From Comamonadaceae bacterium (GTDB lineage: Bacteria > Pseudomonadota > Gammaproteobacteria > Burkholderiales > Burkholderiaceae_C), in contig CANJQN010000013.1 of the NCBI GenBank assembly GCA_947476465.1, forward strand, positions 34,825-98,824: a stretch of DNA of 64,000 bases, given 5' to 3'. Each line of letters opens with the position of its first letter. Within the stretch, counting starts at the first letter, position 1. Shown here one piece after another: positions 28,897-37,989 of this stretch. The position numbers and the translations under genes are program-made. Under the pieces are notes generated by a model. The model did no database searches. It had not been told where the DNA came from and saw only the letters and a program-made list of their open reading frames with translations.

Positions 28897-31737
28897 TCAA
28901 TGCGCCTTTTCCCAGTTGGGCCCCACACCGATCTCCGCCAGCAAGGGCACGCGCAGCTGCGCGACGCCGGCCATCAGGCGCGGGATCTCGCCGCGCACCC
29001 ACTCCACCTCGTCCTCGGGCACCTCGAACACCAGTTCGTCGTGCACCTGCATGATCATTCTCGTGCGGCGCCGCTGCCCATCGAGCACGTCCTGCACCTG
29101 GCACATCGCCAGCTTGATCAGATCGGCCGCGGTGCCCTGCATCGGCGCGTTGATGGCCGCGCGCTCGGCATTGCCGCGCCGCGGCCCGTTGGGTGAGTTG
29201 ATCTCGGGCAGGTACAGGCGCCGGCCGAACACGGTCTCGACATAGCCCTGGGCCTTGGCCGACAGGCGGGTTTCGTCCATGTAATTTTTCACGCCCGGGT
29301 AACGCTGGAAATAGCGTTCGATGTAATTGCGGGCGGCCGTGTTGTCGATGCCCAGGTTCTTGGCCAGGCCGAAGGCGCTCATGCCGTAGATCAAGCCGAA
29401 ATTGATCACCTTGGCATAGCGGCGCTGCTCGCTGCTCACGTCCTGCGGGGCCACGCCGAACACCTCGGCCGCGGTGGCGCAGTGCACATCCTGACCTTCG
29501 GTGAAGGCGCGCAGCAAGGCCGCGTCTTCGCTCAGGTGGGCCATGATGCGCAGCTCGATCTGGCTGTAGTCGGCGCTGGCGATCGCGTGGCCGGGCGCAG
29601 CGACGAAGGCCTCGCGCACACGCCGGCCTTCGGGCGTCTTGACCGGGATGTTCTGCAGGTTGGGGTCGTTGCTGGACAGCCGGCCCGTCACCGCCACCGC
29701 CTGCGCGTAATGCGTGTGCACGCGGCCGGTGGCCGGGTGGGCCATCTGGGCCAGCTTGTCGGTGTAGGTGCCCTTGAGTTTGGACAGGCCGCGGTACTCC
29801 AGCAGCTTGGCCGGCAAGGGGTAGTCCTCGGCCAACTTCTCCAGCACCTCTTCGTCGGTGCTGGGCGCGCCCGAGGGCGTCTTTTTCACCACCGGCAGGC
29901 CCAGTTTGACAAAGAAGATCTCGCCGATCTGCTTGGGGCTACCCAGGTTGAAGGGCTGGCCGGCCAGGGCATGGGCCTCCTGCTCGAGTTGCACGATGCG
30001 CTGGCCCAGCTCGGCGCTCTGGCGTGCCAGCATGGGGCCGTCGATCAGGACGCCATTGCGCTCGATGCGGTACAGCGCCTCGCTGCTCTTGATCTCCAGC
30101 TCGTAGACGAAGCGCAGCTTGGCGTCGCGCTGCAGCTGCGGCCACAGCACGCGGTGCACGTCCAGGGTCTGGTCGGAGTCTTCGCAGGAATACTCGGACG
30201 CTTTTTCGATCGTCACCTGCGCGAACGAAATCTGGTGCGCGCCCTTGCCCGTCAGCGACTCGTAGTCGATGCCGCTGCGGCCCAGGTGGCGCTCGGCCAG
30301 GCTGGCCAGGCCGTGGGGCTTGTGCACCTCCAGCACATAGCTCTGGAGCATGGTGTCGTGGGCGTAGCCACGCACCTCGATGCCGTGGTTTGCCAGCACA
30401 TGACGGTCGTATTTGACATGCTGGCCCAGCTTCTTCTTGTCTGGGTTCTCCAGCCAGGGCTTCAGACGCGCCAGCACGTCGTCGATGGGCAACTGGGCCG
30501 GCGTGTCGGGATAGCTGTGCGCCAGCGGGATGTAGCAGGCAGCGCCCGGCTCGGTGCAAAAGGACAGGCCGACGATCCGGGCCACCATTTCGTCGAGCGA
30601 AGTGGTCTCGGTGTCCAGGGCCACGAGCTCGGCCGCTTCGATGCGGGTCAGCCAGGCGTCGAAATGGGCCCAGGTGAACACCGTCTCGTAGCGCAGGTTG
30701 GTCACCCGCACGTCACGGGCCGGTGCCGGTTCGTCGAACAACCCGCCCTGGGCGTCATCGGCGGCCTTGCCCGGGCCCTGACCGGCCGCCTTGGCAGCCG
30801 CGTCCTGTGCCAGGGTTTCGGGCGGCACCTCATGGGCCTCCAGTTGCCTGACCAGGCCCTTGAAGCCGAAGCGGGCGTAGAAGTCCTTGAGCTGGTCGGT
30901 GTCTTGGCCGCCGATGGCGATGTCATCAAGCGCCGGCAGGCCGGGGATGTGGTCGCGCAGGTCGCAGTCGCAGCGCATGCTGACCAGCGCGCGGCCGGTG
31001 GGCAGCCAGGGCAGCGCCTTGCGCAGGTGCTCGCCGACCGCGCCCTTGATCTGGTCGGCCTGCGCGATCAAGGCGTCGAGCGAGCCGTATTCCTTGAGCA
31101 GCTTGACCGCCGTCTTGGGGCCGATCTTGTCCACGCCGGGCACGTTGTCGACCGTGTCGCCCACCAGCGTCTGGTAGTCGACCATCAGGCTGGGCGGCAC
31201 GCCGAACTCGGCCTCCACGCCGGCCAGGTCCCGCACACGGTCGTTCATGGTGTCGATCACCGTGACCTGCTCGTTGACCAGCTGGCTCAGGTCCTTGTCG
31301 CCCGAGGAGATGATGGTGCGCATGCCGGCGTCGGCGCCCAGGCAGGCCAGGGTGCCGATCACGTCGTCGGCCTCGACCCCGGGCACATGCACCACCTTCC
31401 AGCCGAGAAGACGCACCACCTCGTGGATCGGCGGGATCTGGGCGCGCAGGTCGTCCGGCATCGGCGAGCGGTTGGCCTTGTACTGCGGGTAGATGTCGTC
31501 GCGGAAGGTCTTGCCGGGCGCGTCGAACACGCAGGCGGCATAGTCGGCGCGCACGTCCTTGCGCAGCTTCTGCAGCATGTTGATCATGCCGCGGATGGCC
31601 CCGGTGGCCGCGCTGGCGGGGTCGCCTGGCACGGCCCGCAGGTCGGGCATGGCGTGGAAGGCGCGATACAGGTAGCTGGAGCCGTCGACCAGCAGCAGGG
31701 TCTTGCGGCCGTCGGGCGATTCGAAGGGCACGGGCAT
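28897..31737 (-). CDS. polA: DNA polymerase I
   Basis: A 946-residue repair and Okazaki-fragment polymerase. The 5' nuclease domain (LLVDGSSYLYRAFHAMP, VEADDVIGTLA, DKIGPKTAVKLL) is followed by an intact 3'-5' exonuclease (LVALDTETTSLDEM, SYPDTP, YDRHVLANHG) and the polymerase domain with motif A (SADYSQIELRIMAHLSED), the O-helix (RRYAKVINFGLIYGMSAFGLA) and motif C (MQVHDELVFEVPE). The length is normal. It is divergent from DUF2782-thrB, an arrangement also seen in Pseudomonas. Confidence 0.97.
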   Translation of the reverse strand: MPVPFESPDGRKTLLLVDGSSYLYRAFHAMPDLRAVPGDPASAATGAIRGMINMLQKLRKDVRADYAACVFDAPGKTFRDDIYPQYKANRSPMPDDLRAQIPPIHEVVRLLGWKVVHVPGVEADDVIGTLACLGADAGMRTIISSGDKDLSQLVNEQVTVIDTMNDRVRDLAGVEAEFGVPPSLMVDYQTLVGDTVDNVPGVDKIGPKTAVKLLKEYGSLDALIAQADQIKGAVGEHLRKALPWLPTGRALVSMRCDCDLRDHIPGLPALDDIAIGGQDTDQLKDFYARFGFKGLVRQLEAHEVPPETLAQDAAAKAAGQGPGKAADDAQGGLFDEPAPARDVRVTNLRYETVFTWAHFDAWLTRIEAAELVALDTETTSLDEMVARIVGLSFCTEPGAACYIPLAHSYPDTPAQLPIDDVLARLKPWLENPDKKKLGQHVKYDRHVLANHGIEVRGYAHDTMLQSYVLEVHKPHGLASLAERHLGRSGIDYESLTGKGAHQISFAQVTIEKASEYSCEDSDQTLDVHRVLWPQLQRDAKLRFVYELEIKSSEALYRIERNGVLIDGPMLARQSAELGQRIVQLEQEAHALAGQPFNLGSPKQIGEIFFVKLGLPVVKKTPSGAPSTDEEVLEKLAEDYPLPAKLLEYRGLSKLKGTYTDKLAQMAHPATGRVHTHYAQAVAVTGRLSSNDPNLQNIPVKTPEGRRVREAFVAAPGHAIASADYSQIELRIMAHLSEDAALLRAFTEGQDVHCATAAEVFGVAPQDVSSEQRRYAKVINFGLIYGMSAFGLAKNLGIDNTAARNYIERYFQRYPGVKNYMDETRLSAKAQGYVETVFGRRLYLPEINSPNGPRRGNAERAAINAPMQGTAADLIKLAMCQVQDVLDGQRRRTRMIMQVHDELVFEVPEDEVEWVRGEIPRLMAGVAQLRVPLLAEIGVGPNWEKAH

Positions 31738-31778
31738 GGGCGCGATTGTGCCTGCCGGCGCCTCCTACAATCGCCCTC

Positions 31779-32117
31779 ATGCGCCCCCTCCTGCTGATCC
31801 CCGCCCTGGCCCTGTGGGCCGGCGCCGCCTGCGCCCAGGCCCCGGCCGCCGCGCCCCGCCCGCCAGCGCTCGAGCGCCAGCCACTGGAGGGCCGTACCAA
31901 CCAGAAGATCGAGTACATCCGGCACGAAGATGCCGGCAGCCGCATCGACGAGGTCCGCTATGGCGGCGAGGTCGAGCGCGTGACCGTTGTGCCCAAGGCC
32001 AACGTGCCGGCCTACGAGATCCAGACCCACCCCCTTTCCGGCACCCGCCGGGGCGATCCACGCGAAGGACTGAGCGGCTCTGGCGCGCCCCGCGCATGGA
32101 ACGTGCTGCGTTTCTGA
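31779..32117 (+). CDS. DUF2782 domain protein, exported
   Basis: A 112-residue protein with a signal peptide (MRPLLLIPALALWAGAACAQ, cleavage after AQA-type site). The mature part TNQKIEYIRHEDAGSRIDEVRYGGEVERVTVVPKANVPAYEI matches the DUF2782 pattern of a short beta-rich periplasmic protein commonly encoded between polA and thrB. Function unknown. ATG 31779 is preferred over the frame's earlier alternative start because it begins the signal peptide. thrB follows after 7 bases. Confidence 0.8.
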   Translation: MRPLLLIPALALWAGAACAQAPAAAPRPPALERQPLEGRTNQKIEYIRHEDAGSRIDEVRYGGEVERVTVVPKANVPAYEIQTHPLSGTRRGDPREGLSGSGAPRAWNVLRF

Positions 32118-32124
32118 TTCGACG

Positions 32125-33111
32125 ATGGCCGTCTTTACAGAAGTGTCCGCCGACCAGGCGAGCCAGCTGCTGGGTGAGCTGCGCCTGGGCGAGCTGCACG
32201 ATCTGCGCGGCATCCAGGGCGGCATCGAGAACACCAACTATTTCGTCACAACCCTGCAGGACGGCCTGCGCCGCGAATGGGTGTTGACGCTGTTCGAGCG
32301 CCTGACCGCGCGGCAGCTGCCGTTCTACCTGTACCTGATGAAGCACCTGGCCCAGCGCGGCATTCCGGTGCCCGACCCGCAGGCCGACCGCGCCGGCGAC
32401 ATCCTGCACTCGGTCTGCGGCAAGCCGGCGGCCCTGGTCGACCGGCTGCCCGGGAACAGCGAGCTGGCGCCCGACGCTGCCCACTGCGCCGCCGTCGGCG
32501 AGATGCTGGCGCGCATGCACCTGGCCGCCCGCGACTATGCCCGCCACCAGCCCAACCTGCGCGGCCTGGCCTGGTGGAACGAGACCGCACTGGTGGTGCA
32601 GCCCTACCTCGCGGCCAGCCAGGCCGCCTTGCTGCGCACCGAGCTGGCCTACCAGAACCACGTGGCCGCCAGTGCCGCCTACGCCGCGTTGCCCAGGGGC
32701 CCGGTGCATGCCGATCTGTTTCGCGACAACGTCATGTTCGAACCGGGGCCGCAGGGCCCCCGGCTCACCGGCTTCTTCGATTTCTATTTCGCCGGCGTCG
32801 ACACCTGGCTGTTCGATGTCGCCGTGTGCCTGAATGACTGGTGCATCGACCTGGCCACCGGCACGCACGACGAGCCGCGCGCCCGCGCCTTGCTCCAGGC
32901 CTATGCCGCGCAGCGGCCGTTCAGCGCGGCCGAGCACGAGCTGCTGCCCGCCATGCTGCGGGCCGGCGCCCTGCGCTTCTGGATCTCCCGGCTGTGGGAT
33001 TTCCACCTGCCGCGCGAAGCCAGCATGCTCAAACCGCATGACCCCGCCCATTTCGAACGCGTGCTGCGCCAGCGCGCCGACGTATTCGTCCGGCCGACCC
33101 ACGTCGCTTGA
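32125..33111 (+). CDS. thrB: Homoserine kinase (type II, ThrB/choline-kinase fold)
   Basis: A 328-residue enzyme phosphorylating homoserine in threonine synthesis, of the aminoglycoside-phosphotransferase fold rather than GHMP. Motifs seen: the nucleotide loop GIENTNYFV, catalytic VHADLFRDNVMFE and metal-binding GFFDFYFAG. The start MAVFTEVSADQASQLL is typical. It is in an operon with the DUF2782 gene. A dispersed repeat follows the stop. Confidence 0.95.
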   Translation: MAVFTEVSADQASQLLGELRLGELHDLRGIQGGIENTNYFVTTLQDGLRREWVLTLFERLTARQLPFYLYLMKHLAQRGIPVPDPQADRAGDILHSVCGKPAALVDRLPGNSELAPDAAHCAAVGEMLARMHLAARDYARHQPNLRGLAWWNETALVVQPYLAASQAALLRTELAYQNHVAASAAYAALPRGPVHADLFRDNVMFEPGPQGPRLTGFFDFYFAGVDTWLFDVAVCLNDWCIDLATGTHDEPRARALLQAYAAQRPFSAAEHELLPAMLRAGALRFWISRLWDFHLPREASMLKPHDPAHFERVLRQRADVFVRPTHVA

Positions 33112-33136
33112 TCGCAGGGTCTGGATCAGGCCACCG

Positions 33137-33216
33137 GGGAACCGGCTTTGCCGGGCCGCTGATGGCGCCCCCTTGAGGGGGGGTGGCTACACGAAGTGAG
33201 CCGCTTCGGGGGTGGG
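33137..33216 (+). repeat. Dispersed intergenic repeat, copy 3
   Basis: GGAACCGGCTTTGCCGGGCC, then CGCCCCCTTGAGGGGG, then AAGTGAGCCGCTTCGGGGGT. It is collinear with the reverse complement of 7751-7832 and lacks the inner extension of the 27491 copy. It sits between thrB and the BPSS1780-like gene. Confidence 0.8.
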
Positions 33217-33244
33217 ACTTGGCATCGGGTAAATTCGACGCCAG

Positions 33245-34009
33245 ATGAAACTCAATGTCGTTGCGCCGCGAAAAGGCATCGAATGGGTGCGCTTGGGCGT
33301 GCGCACCTTCTTTCGGCAGCCGCTGGCACTGGCCGGGCTGTTCTTCATGTACATGGCGGTCGTCCTGGTGGTCTCGCAGGTGCCGGTGATCGGGCTGGTG
33401 ATCGGCGGCTTGCTGGTGCCGGCCGCCACCCTGGGGCTGATGGCAGCCACAGCAGAGGCATCGGACGGCCGCTTTCCCATGCCTTCCGTGCTGCTCAGCG
33501 CGTTTCGCGCCGGCAAGCAGCGTGCCCGGGCCATGCTGGTGCTGGGGGCCATCTACACCACCGGCTCCATCCTGGCCAGCGGGCTGGCCACGCTGGTCGC
33601 GGGCACGCCGCCCCCAGCACCCGCCGGATCCCCCGAGCAACTGGACGTCGTGACGCTGCTGGCGCTGGTGCTGCACCTGCCGCTGTTCATCATGTTCTGG
33701 CACGCGCCCGCACTGGTGCACTGGCACGGTGTCTCCCCGGCCAAGAGCCTGTTTTTCAGCGCTGTGGCCGTGCTGCGCAATTTCGGCGCCCATGCGGTCT
33801 ATGCACTGTGCTGGCTGATGCTCTTCCTGGCGGTCGGCTCGGTGCTGGGCCTGGTCGGCGGGCTGATCGGCGGCGCCGGCATGGCCCGGGCGATGATGGT
33901 GCCCACCGCCCTGGTGCTGGCGGCGATGTTCTCCAGCTCGATCTATTTCACCTTCCGCGACAGCTTCGCCGCCGATGCGGCCATCACCGAAGAAGGACCC
34001 GCACCATGA
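33245..34009 (+). CDS. BPSS1780-family membrane protein
   Basis: A 254-residue inner-membrane protein with about six helices and the characteristic start LNVVAPRKGIEWVRLGVRTFFRQPLALAGLF and SLFFSAVAVLRNFGAHAVYALCWL. The family is widespread in Burkholderiales; its function is unknown. ATG 33245 fits. Its stop overlaps the start of the next gene (ATGA), so the two are probably translated together. Confidence 0.85.
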   Translation: MKLNVVAPRKGIEWVRLGVRTFFRQPLALAGLFFMYMAVVLVVSQVPVIGLVIGGLLVPAATLGLMAATAEASDGRFPMPSVLLSAFRAGKQRARAMLVLGAIYTTGSILASGLATLVAGTPPPAPAGSPEQLDVVTLLALVLHLPLFIMFWHAPALVHWHGVSPAKSLFFSAVAVLRNFGAHAVYALCWLMLFLAVGSVLGLVGGLIGGAGMARAMMVPTALVLAAMFSSSIYFTFRDSFAADAAITEEGPAP

Positions 34010-34704
34010 GCCAGCACGTTCTCCAGGGCCGCAAAGAATCCGAGGTTCTGTGGTTCCAGCGGCGAACCTTTCTGCAGGCCGCCGCGGCCTGGACGGCGAT
34101 GGGCGGCTGGTCGGGCGCGCAGGCCCAGCGCCGCGGCAACATCGTCGACCTGTTGGGTGACGCCACCCGCAACGGCGAGCGGATCACACCCGACTCGCAA
34201 GTCCAGACCGGCGACCTGGTGGAGACCGGCCCGGGCTCCAGCCTCATTTTCGTGGTGGGCAACAGCAGCTTTCAAATGCGCCAGAACTCGCGCATGTCGA
34301 TCTCTCGGGGCGATCGCCTGAACCTGGTGAGCGTGCTGCGTCTGATCACGGGCGGCGTCGCCAGCGTCTGGGGGCCGGGCAGCCGCCGGCAGATCGTGGC
34401 GCCCACGCTCACGGCCGGCATCCGCGGCACGGGCGTCTACACCGAGGTCACGCCCGACCAGCGCAGCTATTTTTGCAACTGCTATGGCATGGTCGACCTG
34501 GCGGCCGGGCGTGACCGCATCGAGTCCGCCTCCGAATACCACCAGGCGTTCTGGAGTGAGCCCCAAGCCCGCGACGGACTGCTGCTGCGGCCCGCGCCAG
34601 CGATCAATCACACCGACGAAGAGCTCGAAACCCTGGCCCGGCTGGTGGACCAGCGCACCGCCTGGCAGATCTCGGGCAAGAAGGGCACCAAGTCGAGCTA
34701 TTGA
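34006..34704 (+). CDS. FecR-domain protein with twin-arginine signal
   Basis: A 232-residue exported protein. QRRTFLQAAAAWTAMGGWSGAQA is a Tat-type signal peptide (R-R-x-F-L). The next 110 residues follow the FecR domain: NGERITPDSQVQTGDLVETGPGSSLIFVVGNSSFQMRQNSRMSI and VAPTLTAGIRGTGVYTEV. Here the domain is not a sigma regulator, since no FecI or TonB receptor is adjacent. It is more likely a stand-alone periplasmic FecR-like protein. It overlaps the BPSS1780 gene by four bases. Confidence 0.8.
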   Translation: MSQHVLQGRKESEVLWFQRRTFLQAAAAWTAMGGWSGAQAQRRGNIVDLLGDATRNGERITPDSQVQTGDLVETGPGSSLIFVVGNSSFQMRQNSRMSISRGDRLNLVSVLRLITGGVASVWGPGSRRQIVAPTLTAGIRGTGVYTEVTPDQRSYFCNCYGMVDLAAGRDRIESASEYHQAFWSEPQARDGLLLRPAPAINHTDEELETLARLVDQRTAWQISGKKGTKSSY

Positions 34705-34783
34705 ATCGGCGGCAGTGGTGCGCCTGTGCAATCTGCCCGTGGCGCGGACGCCATAGCGCGGCCAACGCAGTCTTTCCCAATTC

Positions 34784-36007
34784 AGGTATGAGCCTGGAGC
34801 GGTCTGAGATCGGCGGCGTGAAGCGAGTCGACCTGTTGTAGACGAAGGCAGTGGTTTGGGTCTCGGATGTTGGGGTTGTTTCCTGAACATTGTCTTGATC
34901 CCGGAACTCAGCCCCGTCGGGGTGGAATCAGGCCGCGCGTCAGGGGCTGCGTCTGAACAGCGCCAGCCGGGCCTCGTTGAGTTCTTTGGCCGCCTGCATG
35001 TCGGTCAGTGCTGTGGCCATCGCCTGCAAGTCTTCCAGGGTCACTCCCTGGGGCAGGAACGACACCGCCTCGGGCAGGCCGGCCAGCTTGTCCAGCGGCG
35101 TCATCGCGTCCTTGGGCCGGTACACGCGCTTGATGCGTCCGGGCTTCTTGGGGTGGGCCACGTCGGTGGCGAACAGCTTGCGCACCACCGCGCCGTTCTT
35201 GGTCTCGGCCAGGCCGTTGTCGTTGCTGCGCCGCGGGCGGCTGCGGGTGAACTCCACGCGCAGCTTGTCCAGCATCTGCGCCACCCGGTGGTTGACGTAC
35301 TCGCTGCCGTTGTCGGCGCGAAAGCCCAGGATCTCGAAGGGGAACCGCGCCAGCATCTGCTCGATGACCGGCAGCAGATGGTTCTGGGCGATGGTTTGCA
35401 CGCTGGCCACCACCTGCCACTGCGTCACGCAGTCCACCGCGTTGATGTGGTACAGACCCTTGGTGCCGTCCAGGTCGCCCGGGTGGACGCTGTCGATGCA
35501 GATGAAGCCCGGTCGCCCCTTGGGGCCCGGGCGCGGCGCACCCCGATGGGGGCCGCTTGGGTGGGCCGCGTTTTGGTCAGCACCACGCGCTGGGCACGGT
35601 CGGGAGCGCTGTTGCGCAGGGCGTACAGATGGCTCACCGAGATCGAGCCCAGCCGAGTCACTTGGGCGCGGCTGTAGCCGCTTAGGTGCTGCAGGTAAGC
35701 CAGCACCGCCCCGCGCTCTGAACGCGGCAACTGGCGGTAGTCGAAACGCCGCAGCACCGATTCAATCCACCCGTAGCGTCCCTCATCATCTTCGGCCCGC
35801 CGAAACTGCAGGGCCTGGGTTCCTGCCACCACCTGGCGCACCTGTTCCAGCGTGCGCACCGGTCCCTCGTTCATGTCGATCACCATCGCTTCGATGGTCG
35901 AATCGCCGCGCTGGCGCACTGCCCATCAGCCGCCAAACCGCCTCGCCCAGACCCCCTCCAGGCTCACTCCTCGTTGGAATCATGGGCCTGGCTCCAGGCT
36001 CATACCT
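34784..36007 (-). mobile_element. Decayed insertion sequence with 17-bp terminal inverted repeats
   Basis: AGGTATGAGCCTGGAGC at 34784-34800 and its exact complement GCTCCAGGCTCATACCT at 35991-36007 bound 1224 bases holding a broken integrase-type transposase. A second, diverged copy of the right-end motif (CTCCAGGCTCACTCCTCG, about 35956-35973) lies just inside it. No clean target-site duplication is visible. The element stands exactly between core genes and the catabolic region. Confidence 0.75.
34940..35919 (-). pseudogene. Integrase-core (DDE) transposase, frameshifted and internally deleted
   Basis: The N-terminal part (MNEGPVRTLEQVRQVVAGTQALQF...GYSRAQVTRLGSISVSHLYALRN) and C-terminal part (DCVTQWQVVASVQTI...FRADNGSEYVNHRV...RPRRSNDNGLAETKNGAVVRKLF) are in different frames, with the shift near 35520. 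Compared with what I recall of this family, about 50 residues are missing after AQVTRL and about 35 after VVRKLFA. The end PKKPGRIKRVYRPKDAMTPLDKLAGLP is intact. The transposase is inactive. Confidence 0.8.
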
Positions 36008-36099
36008 CGTTGGACAAGACTCAGACTTGCGTTTATGGTCTGACCGCAATACAGTCAATCCCGTCCCCCCATATGCACACTCCTGACTCTGGAGACCCG

Positions 36100-37083
36100 A
36101 TGATGAAACGTCGCTGGATTGCCGCCGCCCTCTTGAGCGCAACCCTCACACCGTTCGCCTGGGCGCAAAGCGCACCCGGCGCGGCGAAGGTAACCCGCAT
36201 CGTGGTCCCATTCCCGCCGGGCGGCGCAACCGATGTGGTTGCTCGCCTGCTCGCAAAGCGCATGTCGGAGGAGCTCGGACAGCAGGTGATCGTCGACAAC
36301 CGCCCCGGCGCCGGGGGTGGGTTGGGCACGGGCGTGGTGGCCAAGTCCGAGCCGGATGGGAACACCCTGGTCTTTACCGTGGCCGGACCGATCGTCGCAG
36401 TGCCACACGTCAACAAGAACATCGGCTACCGCATGCAGGATCTCGCTGCGGTGGCGATGGTGTTCCGCTCCCCGTTCTTGCTGGCCGTTGCCGCGGATTC
36501 GCCCTACCGCAGCCTCGCCGAACTGGTCGCAGCCGGCAAGGCTGGCCCCGGCCGCAAGCCTGCTGCTTATGGCTCCTCGGGCATCGGCGCGTTGTCGCAC
36601 CTGGGCGCCGAAATGTTCAACCTCGCCGCGGGGACTTCGTTTGTCCACGTCCCCTACAAAGGCACGCCCGGCACGCTGCAGGCCCTGCTGAGCGGTGACA
36701 TCGCATGGGCACTTGTCAGCGTGAACGATGTAAAGCCCCAGATCGACGGCGGCAAGGCCCGGCCGCTGGCTGTACTGAGCCAGAAGCGCACTCCCATGTA
36801 CCCCAACGTTCCCGCCATGGCCGAAACCGGCATGGGCAAGCTCGACCTGGATCTCTGGTTCGGTCTCTTCGCACCGGCGAAGATTGCCCCCGCCACGCTT
36901 GATCGCCTGGCCCAGACGGTGCGCAAGATCATCGCGGAGCCCGAGTTTGTCGGCCGCCTGCGCGACCTTGGCGGATCCACTCCCACGGATGCGAACACCC
37001 CCACGTCGATCATGGTCAACCTGGAACGCGAGTCGGCCGAGTTCCAACAGATCGTTCAGACCCTGGGCATCAAGGGCGAATGA
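36100..37083 (+). CDS. Bug-family tripartite tricarboxylate transporter substrate-binding protein
   Basis: A 327-residue periplasmic receptor with a signal peptide (MMKRRWIAAALLSATLTPFAWAQ). The family motifs are VTRIVVPFPPGGATDVVARLLA, VIVDNRPGAGGGLGTGVVAKSEPDGNTL, AYGSSGIGALSHLGAEMFNLAAGTSFVHVPYKGTPGTLQALLSGDI and LWFGLFAPA. Bug proteins bind carboxylates or other small ligands, often without adjacent membrane TctAB genes, as here. GGAG lies 5 or 8 bases before tandem ATGs at 36100/36103. It is first in an apparent operon with an SDR and two flavoproteins, hinting that the ligand is their substrate or its precursor. Confidence 0.9.
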   Translation: MMKRRWIAAALLSATLTPFAWAQSAPGAAKVTRIVVPFPPGGATDVVARLLAKRMSEELGQQVIVDNRPGAGGGLGTGVVAKSEPDGNTLVFTVAGPIVAVPHVNKNIGYRMQDLAAVAMVFRSPFLLAVAADSPYRSLAELVAAGKAGPGRKPAAYGSSGIGALSHLGAEMFNLAAGTSFVHVPYKGTPGTLQALLSGDIAWALVSVNDVKPQIDGGKARPLAVLSQKRTPMYPNVPAMAETGMGKLDLDLWFGLFAPAKIAPATLDRLAQTVRKIIAEPEFVGRLRDLGGSTPTDANTPTSIMVNLERESAEFQQIVQTLGIKGE

Positions 37084-37140
37084 CCTTCTTCGGCCGCATC
37101 GCCGCGGGTGAGGTGCTACGCCACACGGGGGAATGCTCCG

Positions 37141-37977
37141 ATGCATGACTTCACGGGCCGCGTCGTGGTTGTTGCGTCCATTTCGGTGGATCGCGGCGAT
37201 CCACGCACGCGCGAGCACGCGGCGTACAGCACCCACCTGGGCGCGGCTTGTGCCCTCGATTTCGCGCGCCATGGCGCCCACGTGATTGCGATCGACACGA
37301 ATGCGCCGGCGCTTGACGCCCTCGCCTCGTCGATTCGCGCCGCGGGTGGAAAGATTGATGCCCTCCAGCTTGACCCCTCCCTGCCGGGCGATCTGCAGGA
37401 AGCGGCTCGGCTGTGCGAGCAGCTCACAGGTGCAGTCCACGTGCTTGTCAACAGCCATCACGACACCGAGCTCGCCTCAGTCGAGGGCACCTCGGACGAC
37501 GGCTGGGCGCGCGTGATCGCCTTCAACCTGCTCGGTCCGGTGTACGCCACGCGCGCGTTCCTGCCTTTGCTCAGGCAAGGCGCGAAAATGGTTGGCGATG
37601 CTGCCGTGGTCCACATCGGCTCGATCGACGGCATCTTGGGCAACCCGCAGATTCCGGCCTACTCCGCCGCCAAAGGCGGGCTGACCCCCCTGACCCACGT
37701 CATGGCGGAGGAGTTCGCGGCGCAGGGTATCCGGGTGAACTGCGTGGCGCGCGCGATGGTCGTGAACCGGGATGCGCAACAACTCAACCCCATGTCGGTT
37801 CCCTTGATTGCCCACACGCCCATCGCCCGCCCGGCCTATCCAGATGAGGTATCGGCCACCGTGCGATTCCTGGCATCGCCCCAAGCGTCCTACATCACCG
37901 GCGTCGTCCTGCCCGTCGATGGCGGACGCACCGGCATCACACCTGGAACGAGGCCGCAGCGCCCGTCCATACCCTGA
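37141..37977 (+). CDS. SDR family oxidoreductase
   Basis: A 278-residue short-chain dehydrogenase with an unusual N-terminus: the glycine-rich loop is replaced by VVVVASISVDRGDPRTREHAAYSTHLGAACALDFA, so the first TGxxxGIG is not recognisable. The later elements are normal: VLVNSHHD, catalytic Ser in HIGSIDGILG, AYSAAKGG (Y-x3-K), RVNCVARAM and the end VVLPVDGG. Cofactor binding may be altered. The start ATG 37141 has GGGGG upstream. It lies 57 bases after the Bug gene and 12 before the first flavoprotein. Confidence 0.8.
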   Translation: MHDFTGRVVVVASISVDRGDPRTREHAAYSTHLGAACALDFARHGAHVIAIDTNAPALDALASSIRAAGGKIDALQLDPSLPGDLQEAARLCEQLTGAVHVLVNSHHDTELASVEGTSDDGWARVIAFNLLGPVYATRAFLPLLRQGAKMVGDAAVVHIGSIDGILGNPQIPAYSAAKGGLTPLTHVMAEEFAAQGIRVNCVARAMVVNRDAQQLNPMSVPLIAHTPIARPAYPDEVSATVRFLASPQASYITGVVLPVDGGRTGITPGTRPQRPSIP

Positions 37978-37989
37978 ACGAACTCACCT

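Noticed and set aside
29482..31797. 771-codon open frame antisense to polA
   Set aside because: The translation is rich in His, Gln, Gly and Val, as expected for a reverse-strand shadow, and has no domain; polA is unmistakable on the other strand.
34006..34704. FecR-like gene as anti-sigma factor of a FecI system
   Set aside because: It has a Tat signal and no FecI sigma or TonB receptor gene nearby; the domain match alone does not support regulation.
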